Positions 51,515 to 60,696 of a DNA stretch of 64,000 bases are shown here, piece by piece. Position 1 is the first letter of the stretch. Every line of letters begins with the position of its first letter. Position numbers and translations under genes: made by a program. The DNA is from Candidatus Saccharimonadota bacterium (GTDB lineage: Bacteria; Patescibacteriota; Saccharimonadia; Saccharimonadales; Saccharimonadaceae), in NCBI GenBank assembly GCA_017406905.1, contig JAFQXN010000006.1:280626-344625 (forward strand). The letters are read 5' to 3'. The notes under the pieces were generated by a model. It saw only the letters and a list, made by a program, of their open reading frames with translations. It had not been told where the DNA came from and searched no databases.

Positions 51515-52252
51515 TCACCGGCACACATCTAGCGTCTCCATATAATAATCATTTGGGTCTAGATAAATTGACTTCAACCATTTTACCGTCGCCGTCTTTC
51601 CCGCCTCCAACAAACTCTCATTCCCACACGCATTCACTTCAATCGCCAAATACGGCTCACCTGCACGCTCTTGAAACGTATCATACTGACGCATCGTCAC
51701 GCTTAACAACCTCCCGTCGCCCACGTAATCATAATGCGGTAAATACCGGCCCACCTGCTCTTCTGGCGTCATCGCTATACACTTGGTATCTGTGTATATT
51801 ACATCCAAATAATGCGGACATTCCACATAAATACTTTTGTCGTCCACATTTGTATTACCTTTCTGCCAACTCGCCGTCACCGCAAAGGAATAATGCATAG
51901 ATTCTATATCTACGATAAATTTCGCCGTCACCACTTCGCCATTCGTCACCTCATTATATGAATCTGCTCGTACTACCGCATCGGTAAATACCACATCTTT
52001 AAACACATCGTTTGATTCTATTGCTTTCCATATTAAATTTTGCACATTCGTCTGATAATCTTCTGGCACCGCCGCCACTTCATCAAAATTCGTAATCTCT
52101 ACGTGCGAATCTTCCCCCGGTGCTGGCCGCGTCAAAATCACCACTGCTACCACAATCACTATCAAATCAAACAGCAAAAACGTCACCACACCCACTCTAG
52201 CGCCCACCGAACTATACCTAAAAAAGTTCTTGATGCTTTCTACTATCTTCAT
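51515..52252 (-). CDS. Membrane-anchored protein, paralogue of the gene at 47885
   Basis: 245 residues. A cytoplasmic tip (1-20), one membrane span (about 21-42, VVTFLLFDLIVIVVAVVILT), then an outer domain with Cys at ECPHYLD, TKC, NACG and the penultimate residue. It shares the core pattern and a Cys pair with the protein on the other side of the wall hydrolase. Leaderless promoter, inside the 3' end of the aminopeptidase gene. Function unknown; a role as anchor, substrate-binding partner or inhibitor of the hydrolase is possible. Confidence 0.75.
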   Translation of the reverse strand: MKIVESIKNFFRYSSVGARVGVVTFLLFDLIVIVVAVVILTRPAPGEDSHVEITNFDEVAAVPEDYQTNVQNLIWKAIESNDVFKDVVFTDAVVRADSYNEVTNGEVVTAKFIVDIESMHYSFAVTASWQKGNTNVDDKSIYVECPHYLDVIYTDTKCIAMTPEEQVGRYLPHYDYVGDGRLLSVTMRQYDTFQERAGEPYLAIEVNACGNESLLEAGKTATVKWLKSIYLDPNDYYMETLDVCR

Positions 52253-54636
52253 ACTTTCATTATATCATTCAGGGCTCTATAAACCGCGCTTTTATCCGCT
52301 TCAATCAGCTTCAACCTTGCCGCAATCTCCTTCTTGCCAATCTTTATCGCTCTTGCCATCGCCGGATCGTCACTCATCGGTTCAAAGAATTTTTGCCACT
52401 TTTTAAATTCGTCCTCGTTTCTCACCAAATTCGCCGTATAACGCGCAAACCCATCCAGCGATTTCTCACCCATCATTCTTTTCACATAATCCCAATTCTT
52501 CTCCAACCAAGCAAACGCTTTTTCTTTAGTATACGGATTTCTATACAAAGAAACGAACAAATACATCTGATCCTGAGGCTTCACCACATCCGAATCACCC
52601 AATAATTTCAACATTTTCTCTAACACTTGCGAATTTTTAGAAAGCGCCCCGGCAAACAATAATTCAGACTTTAATTCCGGCTCCGCAATTTTACGATAAT
52701 CTTCCAAATAATCATCGATCACTTCTGGCGCAAAATATAGCTTCGCATCCAAAATATCTTCCCTAATCTCCGCGTCCAATTTACTATAATCCCTATTATA
52801 CATGTCCGCCAATTTCTTCAAATTATCTTCAGTCTCTGCATAATAATCTAAAGCCAAAAGCCCCGACCTTAATCTTATCGTATTATCATCATCACCCTCA
52901 CGTGTCGCCATTCCTACTTCCGCCAATTCTTCACTCGCCAAATCACCTACCAATTTCTTAAACTTCTTTTCCTCGTCCGAATCAGGTTCAAAAAATATCT
53001 TCAAATTTGCCACAATCGAAATCACAATATTCCAAACCGCCGCCGATTCCTCATTTTTAAATTTCATAACCAAAGGAACCAAAGAAGCCGACGGTGCCAA
53101 ATCCGTCCTCGCAATCAAATTCCTATCTATCAAAAGTCGAATCTTCTCCTCCAACCCTAATTCATCGAACTTCTCCAATCTTTTTCTAAATTCCTCATCC
53201 GACAAATTCAAAACATAATGTCCTGACATATCTTCCGCAATCTGCGGGATCGGCCATGCGGATTCTTCCATTTCTCCATCCAGTAAAAATCTCCTCTGTT
53301 TACCCGCCGTTATCACCGGATATCCAGGCCTATCAATAAACGCGTGCATCATCTTTTTCGTATCAAAATCCGCATACTCGTTCAAACATTCCCACAAATC
53401 ATCCCCCACCGTATTTTTATATTCATATTTCTTAAAATACTTCGCAATTCCTTTACAGAAATTTTTCCACCCCATCGCGCGTATTAACATCAACATCAAT
53501 CTAGCCCCCTTGGAATACACAATCGCCCCATCAAACAGGGTAGCAATCTCCGCTGGGCTTGCCACGTCTTGATGCACCGACTGCACATCCGAATATGCAT
53601 CTCTCATCAACGCCGAATAAGAATCCCCCGTGAAAAATCCTTCGAAAATCTTATACTCCGGATGAATATAATCCACAGCGTAATATTCCATCACGCTCGC
53701 AAATGACTCGTTAAGCCACAAATCATCCCACCATTTCATTGTCACCAAATCGCCAAACCACTGATGCGAAAGCTCATGTGCCACCGTCAAAGCTACGCTC
53801 TTCTTGGTGCCGAGTGTCGCCGATTTGCCAGCTAACAGCATCGACTCACGATAGGTTACTAGCCCCCAGTTTTCCATCGCCCCCGCTTCAAAATCCGGAA
53901 GTGCCACTTGATCAAGCTTCGCCAAAGGATACGGTACGCCAAAATTATCATCATAAAATTCCAACGACCGTGCCACAATTTCATTAGCAAAATCCACCGA
54001 ATCCAAATCCTGCACTAAAGTCGCATAAGTCGTAATTTCCACCCCATGCTCGTTTGTTACTGTTTTACCATGGAATTTACCAATCACCCACGCCAATAAA
54101 TACGTACTCATCCGCGGCGTCGGCTGAAACGCCACAGTTTTCCGCCCAGAAGCTTCCGACGTACACACGCTTGGCATATTAGACAACACTACATCCTCAG
54201 CGTTCGTGGTAATTGCCACCTCAAACACCGCTTTCGCCTCTGGCTCATCTATACACGGAAACGCCTCTCTCGCATAATGACTTTCGAACTGCGTCGCCAC
54301 TATTACCTCTGTTTTACCTCTATACTCATATGTGGAAAGATACGCTCCTTGCATATTTTCATTCAAAGAGCCATGATACTCTATTTCTACCTCTAAATCG
54401 CTCCTGGGCACCTTAAATAGCATCAAAACGCCATTTGTCACTTCAAAATCCCACTTTTTCCCATTTACTAGCACCCCGTCAACAGATAAGCCAACTGCGT
54501 GAAACTTCACATTTTCCGCCTTCGCCCGCCCTTTTATCGCCACCTTGCCACCAATCGTCTTTTTAAACTTATCCACCTCTATATCTAATGCATATCTCTC
54601 CGGTATAAAATATTTTAATAATCTTTCCATGGCCAT
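52249..54636 (-). CDS. pepN: M1 family zinc aminopeptidase
   Basis: 795 residues from MAMERLLKYFIPERYALDI, right after the ftsH stop. The substrate motif GAMENWGLVTYRE (about 249) and zinc site HELSHQWFGDLVTMKWWDDL with the third ligand in LNESFASVMEYY are complete, followed by the C-terminal helical domain. No signal peptide, so it acts in the cytoplasm, trimming peptides; in an amino-acid auxotroph it would feed on imported peptides. Confidence 0.95.
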   Translation of the reverse strand: MAMERLLKYFIPERYALDIEVDKFKKTIGGKVAIKGRAKAENVKFHAVGLSVDGVLVNGKKWDFEVTNGVLMLFKVPRSDLEVEIEYHGSLNENMQGAYLSTYEYRGKTEVIVATQFESHYAREAFPCIDEPEAKAVFEVAITTNAEDVVLSNMPSVCTSEASGRKTVAFQPTPRMSTYLLAWVIGKFHGKTVTNEHGVEITTYATLVQDLDSVDFANEIVARSLEFYDDNFGVPYPLAKLDQVALPDFEAGAMENWGLVTYRESMLLAGKSATLGTKKSVALTVAHELSHQWFGDLVTMKWWDDLWLNESFASVMEYYAVDYIHPEYKIFEGFFTGDSYSALMRDAYSDVQSVHQDVASPAEIATLFDGAIVYSKGARLMLMLIRAMGWKNFCKGIAKYFKKYEYKNTVGDDLWECLNEYADFDTKKMMHAFIDRPGYPVITAGKQRRFLLDGEMEESAWPIPQIAEDMSGHYVLNLSDEEFRKRLEKFDELGLEEKIRLLIDRNLIARTDLAPSASLVPLVMKFKNEESAAVWNIVISIVANLKIFFEPDSDEEKKFKKLVGDLASEELAEVGMATREGDDDNTIRLRSGLLALDYYAETEDNLKKLADMYNRDYSKLDAEIREDILDAKLYFAPEVIDDYLEDYRKIAEPELKSELLFAGALSKNSQVLEKMLKLLGDSDVVKPQDQMYLFVSLYRNPYTKEKAFAWLEKNWDYVKRMMGEKSLDGFARYTANLVRNEDEFKKWQKFFEPMSDDPAMARAIKIGKKEIAARLKLIEADKSAVYRALNDIMKV
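52259..52267 (-). promoter_or_regulatory. Extended -10 promoter, leaderless gene at 51515
   Basis: Minus strand TGATATAAT, 6 nt, ATG. Confidence 0.7.
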
Positions 54637-54637
54637 C

Positions 54638-56563
54638 CTACTTATAAAGTTTTGCAATTTCTGGCATTTTTGCGTCTTTCAGTATTGGCGCAAGTTCCGC
54701 CTCTTCCAAAGTTTCAGATTTCAAAAGCTCCTCTGCCAATTTATCAAGCACCGGCCTATTGGCTTTAAGCACTGCTTCAGCTCGCGCCGCCGCCTCATCT
54801 GACAATTTCTTCACCTCAGCATCAATAACCTCTGCGGTCTTTTCCGAATATGGCTTTTCAGTTGTAATCGTGTAATATCCGGTAGCCTCACTCGGAAATA
54901 CCAAATTCCGCGTACCCTCACCCATGCCCTCTTCAATAATCATAGATTTAGAAAGTTCTGCCACATTCTTAAGATCCGAAGACGCCCCAGTCGTCACCGC
55001 ATCCTTTCCAAACACCATCTTTTCCGCAATCCGCCCGCCCATCGCTCGCGCCAAAATATCCTTAAGCTCGTAAATACTCTTATAGCTCCTATCTTCAGGT
55101 GGCAAAAACCACGTCACGCCACCCGTAGAACCTCGTGGAATAATTGTCACCTTATGCACCGGATCCGAATCCGGCAACACATGCCCCACAATCGCATGAC
55201 CAGCCTCATGATACGCCGTAATCTTCCGCTCCTTCTCGTTCATCACCTTGCTCTTACGCTCCGGTCCAATCGCCACTCGCTCAAACGCCTCTGTTAAATC
55301 ACGATTAGAAATCGCCTTATGCCCCTCACGCGCTGCCGTAATCGCCGCTTCGTTTGCAATATTTGCCAAATCCGCGCCGGAAGAGCCCGCCGTCTTCTTC
55401 GCCAAAGCTTCCAAATCCACATCACCTTCTACCGGCTTGCCCTTAAAATGTACCTTCAAAATCTCCAACCTATCTTTACGCTCCGGTAGAGTCACGTTTA
55501 CATGACGATCAAATCGCCCCGGCCTGAGCAACGCCTTATCTAACATATCCACTCGGTTTGTTGCCGCCATCACAATCACACCAGAATCATTATCAAAACC
55601 ATCCATTTCTACCAAAATCTGATTTAAGGTCTGTTCATCTTCGCGCCCCGCACCACCTCGCGCATCGCGCTTATGCGCTACTGCATCAATTTCGTCAATA
55701 AAGATAATCGAAGGCGCATTTTTCTTAGCCTTAGAGAACAAATCTCGTACCCTGCTTGCGCCCACACCTACGAACATCTCTGCGAACTCCGAACCAGAAA
55801 TCGAGAAAAACGGCACGTCCGCCTCACCAGCCACCGCGCGCGCCATCAAAGTCTTACCGGTACCAGGCTCCCCTGCTAGTAGCACCCCACGCGGAATCTT
55901 CGCTCCCAACTTCTCATATTTTTTCGGATTCTTCAAGAAATCTACAATCTCAGTCAAATCTTGCTTCGCCGCATCATTACCCGCCACATCTTTAAAAGTC
56001 ACCTTTTTCTTATCTGGCCCGTACAATTTCGCTCGCGACTTTCCAAAAGACATAGACTGATTATTCGCCGCATTCGCCTGTCGCATCATCCAACTAAAGA
56101 ATATTACAATTGCAATTATCGGCAACAACGTCAAAGCTACATCTAGCACTATACCCCACGTATTAACACTCTCCTTGTACTCTATCACCGGATAAGTCTT
56201 CTGGCATTCTGTCAATTCATCTCCCTCCAGACCATCACAATAATTCACCAATCCCTGATCGTATAATGTGCCAGATGGATCCTTTCGTGAAGTCTCGGTC
56301 GGTACATCTTTATCTTTTAGCGTAATATCTAACGCCTCACCCATCACGGTAATTTTCGCAATATCACCCTCTGGATCATTCGCACGCTGTATTACCTCAG
56401 AAATCGGCACTTCTGTCTTCTGCACACCGTTATTGCTCATATTTGCAATCAAAAATCCCCCAAAACAAAGCATAATAAAAACAAACAACACGCTTCTTAT
56501 CGTATTTGAAGCACTACTTGCATTATTTCGCCCGGTCGGCTTCTTTTGTACATTTTCCGCCAC
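54638..56563 (-). CDS. ftsH: ATP-dependent zinc metalloprotease FtsH
   Basis: 641 residues, GTG start with AAGGAG 8 nt before. Two membrane spans (about 22-42 and 136-160) enclose an outer domain with two Cys (C109, C120), unusual for FtsH and possibly a disulfide. AAA+ module: Walker A GEPGTGKT (231-238), Walker [28 protein letters not shown]. Zinc site HEAGH with the later Asp ligand. It degrades misfolded membrane proteins. pepN follows after 1 nt. Confidence 0.96.
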   Translation of the reverse strand: MAENVQKKPTGRNNASSASNTIRSVLFVFIMLCFGGFLIANMSNNGVQKTEVPISEVIQRANDPEGDIAKITVMGEALDITLKDKDVPTETSRKDPSGTLYDQGLVNYCDGLEGDELTECQKTYPVIEYKESVNTWGIVLDVALTLLPIIAIVIFFSWMMRQANAANNQSMSFGKSRAKLYGPDKKKVTFKDVAGNDAAKQDLTEIVDFLKNPKKYEKLGAKIPRGVLLAGEPGTGKTLMARAVAGEADVPFFSISGSEFAEMFVGVGASRVRDLFSKAKKNAPSIIFIDEIDAVAHKRDARGGAGREDEQTLNQILVEMDGFDNDSGVIVMAATNRVDMLDKALLRPGRFDRHVNVTLPERKDRLEILKVHFKGKPVEGDVDLEALAKKTAGSSGADLANIANEAAITAAREGHKAISNRDLTEAFERVAIGPERKSKVMNEKERKITAYHEAGHAIVGHVLPDSDPVHKVTIIPRGSTGGVTWFLPPEDRSYKSIYELKDILARAMGGRIAEKMVFGKDAVTTGASSDLKNVAELSKSMIIEEGMGEGTRNLVFPSEATGYYTITTEKPYSEKTAEVIDAEVKKLSDEAAARAEAVLKANRPVLDKLAEELLKSETLEEAELAPILKDAKMPEIAKLYK

Positions 56564-56586
56564 TATTTTTTCTCCTTACTCTTTCC

Positions 56587-56595
56587 ATTTTATCA
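56587..56595 (-). promoter_or_regulatory. Promoter of ftsH
   Basis: Minus strand TGATAAAAT with a leader of about 17 nt carrying AAGGAG. Back-to-back with the tRNA-Pro promoter. Confidence 0.55.
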
Positions 56596-56612
56596 TAATA
56601 TAGTACAAAATG

Positions 56613-56621
56613 TGATATAAT
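56613..56621 (+). promoter_or_regulatory. Promoter of the tRNA-Pro array
   Basis: TGATATAAT, 10 nt before the first tRNA-Pro. Confidence 0.65.
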
Positions 56622-56631
56622 TAAGATATGG

Positions 56632-56707
56632 CTGGGTGTAGCACAGTTGGTAGCGCGCGACTTTTGGGAAGTCGAGGTCGCAGGTTCAAGTCCTGTCACC
56701 CAGACCA
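56632..56707 (+). tRNA. tRNA-Pro (anticodon UGG)
   Basis: 76 nt with encoded CCA; acceptor CTGGGTG/CACCCAG, anticodon loop TTTGGGA in CGACT/AGTCG. Confidence 0.95.
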
Positions 56708-56721
56708 TTTTTAAGAACTGC

Positions 56722-56797
56722 CTGGGATTGGCGCAGTTGGTAGCGCGCACGCATGGGGTGCGTGAGGTCGGCAGTTCGAGTCTGCTATCCCAGACCA
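56722..56797 (+). tRNA. tRNA-Pro (anticodon GGG)
   Basis: 76 nt with encoded CCA; acceptor CTGGGAT/ATCCCAG, anticodon loop ATGGGGT in CACGC/GCGTG. Confidence 0.94.
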
Positions 56798-56818
56798 ATT
56801 CCCCATGAATATACATCT

Positions 56819-56894
56819 CTGGGTGTGGCGCAGTTGGTAGCGCGCAGCGTTCGGGACGCTGAGGTCGTCAGTTCAAGTCTGATCACCCAGACCA
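56819..56894 (+). tRNA. tRNA-Pro (anticodon CGG)
   Basis: 76 nt with encoded CCA; acceptor CTGGGTG/CACCCAG, anticodon loop TTCGGGA in CAGCG/CGCTG. With the two genes before it, a complete proline set in tandem. Confidence 0.95.
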
Positions 56895-56968
56895 TTTTTA
56901 TTGCTCAAACCCCTATAAACCTTGACATTTTATACAATCTATGATATAATAGAGAAATGGCGCCAATT

Positions 56969-59059
56969 CTAACTAAAAATTGGCAAATCTTCCGGGAAAG
57001 GGTCAAACCCATCCCCAAAATCTGATTCTTCAAAATCCACGAATCCGTCACCGTCTTCATCTCTATATCCAGCAGAGCCATAAGGATCGTAGCCAAGCTC
57101 CACCAAAAACCTAGACGGCATATTGTAATTCCGATTTCCATACGAATAACGCGAAGCCGCATAGGTCAAAAACAATTTCCGCATCGCCCGCGTCATCCCT
57201 ACATACGCTAGACGTCGCTCTTCTTCTAGTGCCGCCTCATCTTCCAGAGACCTTCCACTTGGAAACAACCCATCCTCTAACCCCACCATAAATACCACTG
57301 GAAATTCCAATCCCTTAGCCGCGTGCAATGTCATCAAAGTTACCGAATTCTTCGCCGACTTCTCATCTGCCGACGACATCAAAGTCGCATCTGCCAAGAA
57401 ATCTTCCAGATTCCCATACGTCGCTGCATTCGTAACCAAAACTTCCAAATTTCCCATCCGTTCCTCACTGCTTGGCGTCCCATCATCCGTCAAAGTTTTA
57501 AAATCAAAATACTCCACCACCTTTTTCACAATTTCACCAGGATTCATCCCCATATCTACTGACTTCAAAAAATTCACCAATCTTAAAAGCCCATTCTTCG
57601 CTTTTGCAGCCTTTAGTACCTCCGGTAGATCCGGATTTTTTAAAGGCTCATTATCGCTAATCGCATCCATCGCCTCTAGAATCTTCGCTAACGACACTTC
57701 ACCCACGCCAGACAGTACATTCCCTGCCACCCTCGTCAAACTCACCTTATCGCGCTCGTTCACAATCAGTCGCAAAATCGCCAACACGTCCTTTACCTCT
57801 TTCCTATCATAAAATCTCACCCCGCCTACAATCTTATACGGAATATGCATATCTATAAATGCCTTCTCAAAAGTATAAGATTGCGCATTCGTCCGATATA
57901 ACACTGCAAAATCACTAAAATCCGGATACTCCTTCTGCATATTCAATATCTTCAACGCCACAAAATTCGCCTCTGCCACCTCATCCTTCAAACTTTCAAT
58001 ATCCACCGGCTCACCATCGCCCACATCCGTAAATAAAGTCTTCTCCGTCCTCGTCTTATTATGGTTAATTATCTTCTGCGACGCCTTCAAAATATTCCCC
58101 GTAGAACGGTAATTCTGCTCCAGCTTAATCACCTTCGCCCCTGGAAAATCCCGCTCAAAATTCAATATGTTCGTAAAGTCCGCCCCTCGCCACGAATATA
58201 TAGATTGCCAATCATCGCCCACCACGCAAATATTCTTCTTCTCATTCACCAAAAGCTTCACGATATTATATTGTACAATGTTCGTATCCTGATACTCATC
58301 TATCAAAATGTGCTCAAATTTTTTCTGCCACTTTTTCCTCACTTCCGGATGCTTCTTAAATAATTCCAATTCCTTCAACAACAAATCATCAAAGTCCAAC
58401 GCTCCTGCCTTCGCCTTCTCTTCCTCATACTTACGAAAAACCTTCGCAATATTTTTCTGATTTGGATAAAACGCTCCTGCCTCGTACTCATCCGGCCCAT
58501 TCCCCTGATTTTTTTCACCAGAAATAATCGATTGTATGGATTTCGGCTTCAAATTCTTGTTGTCCGTCAATTTTAAATCTTTTAAAATTCGCCGAATCAA
58601 TGAAACTTGGTCGTCCACATCATAAATCACAAAATTCCGATCCAATCCAGCCGCTTCCGCCTCTATCCTGAGAATCCTCACTGCTATTCCATGAAACGTC
58701 CCCATATACGGCATAAAAGACCGCGGCGGCTCAGAGCCTTTATTATCGGCATCTGAAAAAGTCCTATTTGGGACCATAAGCTCGGCCGAACGGCCTCGAG
58801 TGTGTCCCAAATAGGACTTTTCAGATGCTCCGACAACAAGTCTCCACAATCTGCTGCGCATCTCCTTGGCCGCCTTATTAGTAAATGTAACCGCCAAAAT
58901 ATTCTGTGATTCCACACCATGCTGAATCAAGTTCGCAATCCTATGCGTCAAAGTCTTCGTCTTACCAGAACCCGCCCCAGCCAAAACCAAAAGCGGTCCG
59001 CTCAAAGTCTCCACCGCCTCTTCTTGCGCAGCATTCAATCCTTCAGTAATATTATCCAC
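56969..59059 (-). CDS. uvrD: UvrD/PcrA-type DNA helicase with in-frame palindromic insert
   Basis: Superfamily 1 helicase, 696 residues. Walker A LAGAGSGKTKTLTHR (27-41), motif Ia VTFTNKAAKEMRSRL, Walker B LIDEYQDTN, GDDWQSIYSWRGAD, and motif VI AYVGMTRAMRKL are intact. Residues about 74-113 (GASEKSYLGHTRGRS ... DADNKGSEPPRS) are absent from UvrD/PcrA and match a DNA palindrome; they lie between motif Ia and GTFHGIAVRIL. The start is GTG, 6 nt behind TGG-TATAAT, so this is a leaderless GTG gene. Confidence 0.93.
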   Translation of the reverse strand: MDNITEGLNAAQEEAVETLSGPLLVLAGAGSGKTKTLTHRIANLIQHGVESQNILAVTFTNKAAKEMRSRLWRLVVGASEKSYLGHTRGRSAELMVPNRTFSDADNKGSEPPRSFMPYMGTFHGIAVRILRIEAEAAGLDRNFVIYDVDDQVSLIRRILKDLKLTDNKNLKPKSIQSIISGEKNQGNGPDEYEAGAFYPNQKNIAKVFRKYEEEKAKAGALDFDDLLLKELELFKKHPEVRKKWQKKFEHILIDEYQDTNIVQYNIVKLLVNEKKNICVVGDDWQSIYSWRGADFTNILNFERDFPGAKVIKLEQNYRSTGNILKASQKIINHNKTRTEKTLFTDVGDGEPVDIESLKDEVAEANFVALKILNMQKEYPDFSDFAVLYRTNAQSYTFEKAFIDMHIPYKIVGGVRFYDRKEVKDVLAILRLIVNERDKVSLTRVAGNVLSGVGEVSLAKILEAMDAISDNEPLKNPDLPEVLKAAKAKNGLLRLVNFLKSVDMGMNPGEIVKKVVEYFDFKTLTDDGTPSSEERMGNLEVLVTNAATYGNLEDFLADATLMSSADEKSAKNSVTLMTLHAAKGLEFPVVFMVGLEDGLFPSGRSLEDEAALEEERRLAYVGMTRAMRKLFLTYAASRYSYGNRNYNMPSRFLVELGYDPYGSAGYRDEDGDGFVDFEESDFGDGFDPFPEDLPIFS
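58749..58828. repeat. Palindromic element inserted in frame in uvrD
   Basis: Arms at 58749-58774 and 58804-58828 are inverted copies differing by one A/T in a homopolymer. The 29-nt centre holds GGCCG-AA-CGGCC. GGACCATAAGC (58771-58781) resembles GGACTATAAGC at the same place in the palindrome after murD. Confidence 0.8.
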
Positions 59060-59065
59060 TCAACC

Positions 59066-59074
59066 ATTATACCA
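59066..59074 (-). promoter_or_regulatory. Extended -10 promoter, leaderless GTG-start uvrD
   Basis: Minus strand TGGTATAAT, GGTTGA, GTG. Confidence 0.65.
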
Positions 59075-59083
59075 AAATACAGC

Positions 59084-60634
59084 TTATATACCAGTCAAAG
59101 GCACAATATCTGCGCCCAAATGTCTAAGCCTCGCTGCAAAATCTTGATAACCCCGATTAATCGGGTACACATTACGCAAAATTGATCGCCCTGGCGCCGC
59201 CAACATACCAATCAACACCACCACCGCCGGCCGCAGCGCCTGCGGCGCCACCAGCTCTGCCGGTCGCCAATTCGTCGGCCCCTCAATATACACCCTATGC
59301 GCATCAAGCAATTCTACTTTTACGTTTAAATTCGCTAACTCCGTCGTATATACCGCCCGATTCTCAAATACCCAATCATGTATCAGAGTTCGCCCTTCGC
59401 TCACTGCCGCAATTACTGAGAAGAACGGCAAATTATCAATATTTAACCCCGGGAACGGCATCGGATGAATCTTATCCACCGGCGCTACTAATTTAGATTT
59501 TTTAATCGTCAAGTCAACTAATCTCGTCCGCCCATTTGCCGATAAGTACTCCGGCGTCTTCTCAATCCGCGCATTCATCGACTTCAACACTTCTAACTCA
59601 ATCTCCAAAAATTCTATCGGTGCCCTCAGTAAAGTAATTTCCGAATTGGTCACCAAGCCAGCCGCAATAAAGCTCATCGCCTCAATCGGGTCCTCAGACA
59701 AACTATACTCCACATCCAAATCAAACTTCGGCCGCCCTCGTACTACTAATTTTGTAGTACCCACTCCGCTAATTTTTACGCCCAATTTCTCCAAAAAGAA
59801 ACACACATCCTGCACCATATAGTTCGGCGAAGCTCCCACAATAATCGTCTTACCTGGCGTCATCGCCGCCGCCATTAGTACATTCTCCGTCACCGTATCG
59901 CCACGTTCCGTCAGCACAATGTATCTATCCTGATTGTTATTTAGCACCTTTTGATCTACTTCTACTTCATAAAACCCACTATTTTTCGTAGCATCCACCT
60001 TTAAACCAAACGATTCCAAAGCCTTCAAATGCGGCTCTACCGTCCTCGTGCCCAAAGAACATCCCCCCGCATAGGGAATCTCAAATTTCTCGTATCTATG
60101 CAACAAAGGCCCCAAAAACATAATAATTGAGCGTGTTCTTCTTGCCGCTTCAATGTCCATTTGATCCAACTTTAATTCGCGTGGTGATATAATTTCTAAG
60201 TCTCTATGGCGATTCTGCCAATGGCATTTCACCCCAATTGACTCTAACACCTCAATAATCCTAAAAACTTCCTCAATTCGTGCCACCCTACGAAGTACCG
60301 TTCTTCCACTATTTAACAGCGCAGCACAAAGCAACCCCACCGCCGCATTTTTAGAGGTATTTATCGTAATTTCACCTGACAATTCTTTACCACCCCTTAT
60401 CCTAAAACTCTGTGAAACGGAATCATTTATAGATAGAATCTGATTTCCTAGCGCCTCCGACAACTTCTTAATCATCTCAAGCGAAATATTCTGCCCACCT
60501 TTTTCAATCCTATGAATTGCAGATTGACTAGAGCCTACAGCTTTTGCAAGTTCCTCTTGCGTCCACCCCTTCTCCAGCCTCATATGCTCAATGGTTTCCC
60601 CTATTACTTGTTGATAAGTTCTTGGCCTTTTCAT
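59084..60634 (-). CDS. murA: UDP-GlcNAc enolpyruvyl transferase fused to an N-terminal XRE helix-turn-helix
   Basis: 516 residues against about 420 in ordinary MurA. Residues 1-65 form an XRE-type HTH (IGETIEHMRLEKGWTQEELAKAVGSSQSAIHRIEKG is typical in two parts: the WTQEELAKAVG helix and the SSQSAIHRIEKG recognition helix). MurA follows from about residue 78: the NTSKNAA loop with K95, the PEP-binding catalytic C192 in YAGGCSLGTRTVEPHL, and EDPIEAMSFIAAG. It makes UDP-GlcNAc-enolpyruvate, the first committed peptidoglycan step. The HTH is real: its ATG is 6 nt behind TGA-TATAAT. It may be an enzyme that also binds DNA. Confidence 0.9.
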   Translation of the reverse strand: MKRPRTYQQVIGETIEHMRLEKGWTQEELAKAVGSSQSAIHRIEKGGQNISLEMIKKLSEALGNQILSINDSVSQSFRIRGGKELSGEITINTSKNAAVGLLCAALLNSGRTVLRRVARIEEVFRIIEVLESIGVKCHWQNRHRDLEIISPRELKLDQMDIEAARRTRSIIMFLGPLLHRYEKFEIPYAGGCSLGTRTVEPHLKALESFGLKVDATKNSGFYEVEVDQKVLNNNQDRYIVLTERGDTVTENVLMAAAMTPGKTIIVGASPNYMVQDVCFFLEKLGVKISGVGTTKLVVRGRPKFDLDVEYSLSEDPIEAMSFIAAGLVTNSEITLLRAPIEFLEIELEVLKSMNARIEKTPEYLSANGRTRLVDLTIKKSKLVAPVDKIHPMPFPGLNIDNLPFFSVIAAVSEGRTLIHDWVFENRAVYTTELANLNVKVELLDAHRVYIEGPTNWRPAELVAPQALRPAVVVLIGMLAAPGRSILRNVYPINRGYQDFAARLRHLGADIVPLTGI

Positions 60635-60640
60635 ATCAAT

Positions 60641-60649
60641 ATTATATCA
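60641..60649 (-). promoter_or_regulatory. Extended -10 promoter, leaderless HTH-murA
   Basis: Minus strand TGATATAAT, ATTGAT, ATG. Confidence 0.75.
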
Positions 60650-60681
60650 CAGCACGAATAAATGTAAAGCATCAAAATCTA

Positions 60682-60690
60682 TGATAAAAT
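60682..60690 (+). promoter_or_regulatory. Extended -10 promoter, leaderless pgk
   Basis: TGATAAAAT, AATCTT, ATG at 60697. Confidence 0.65.
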
Positions 60691-60696
60691 AATCTT

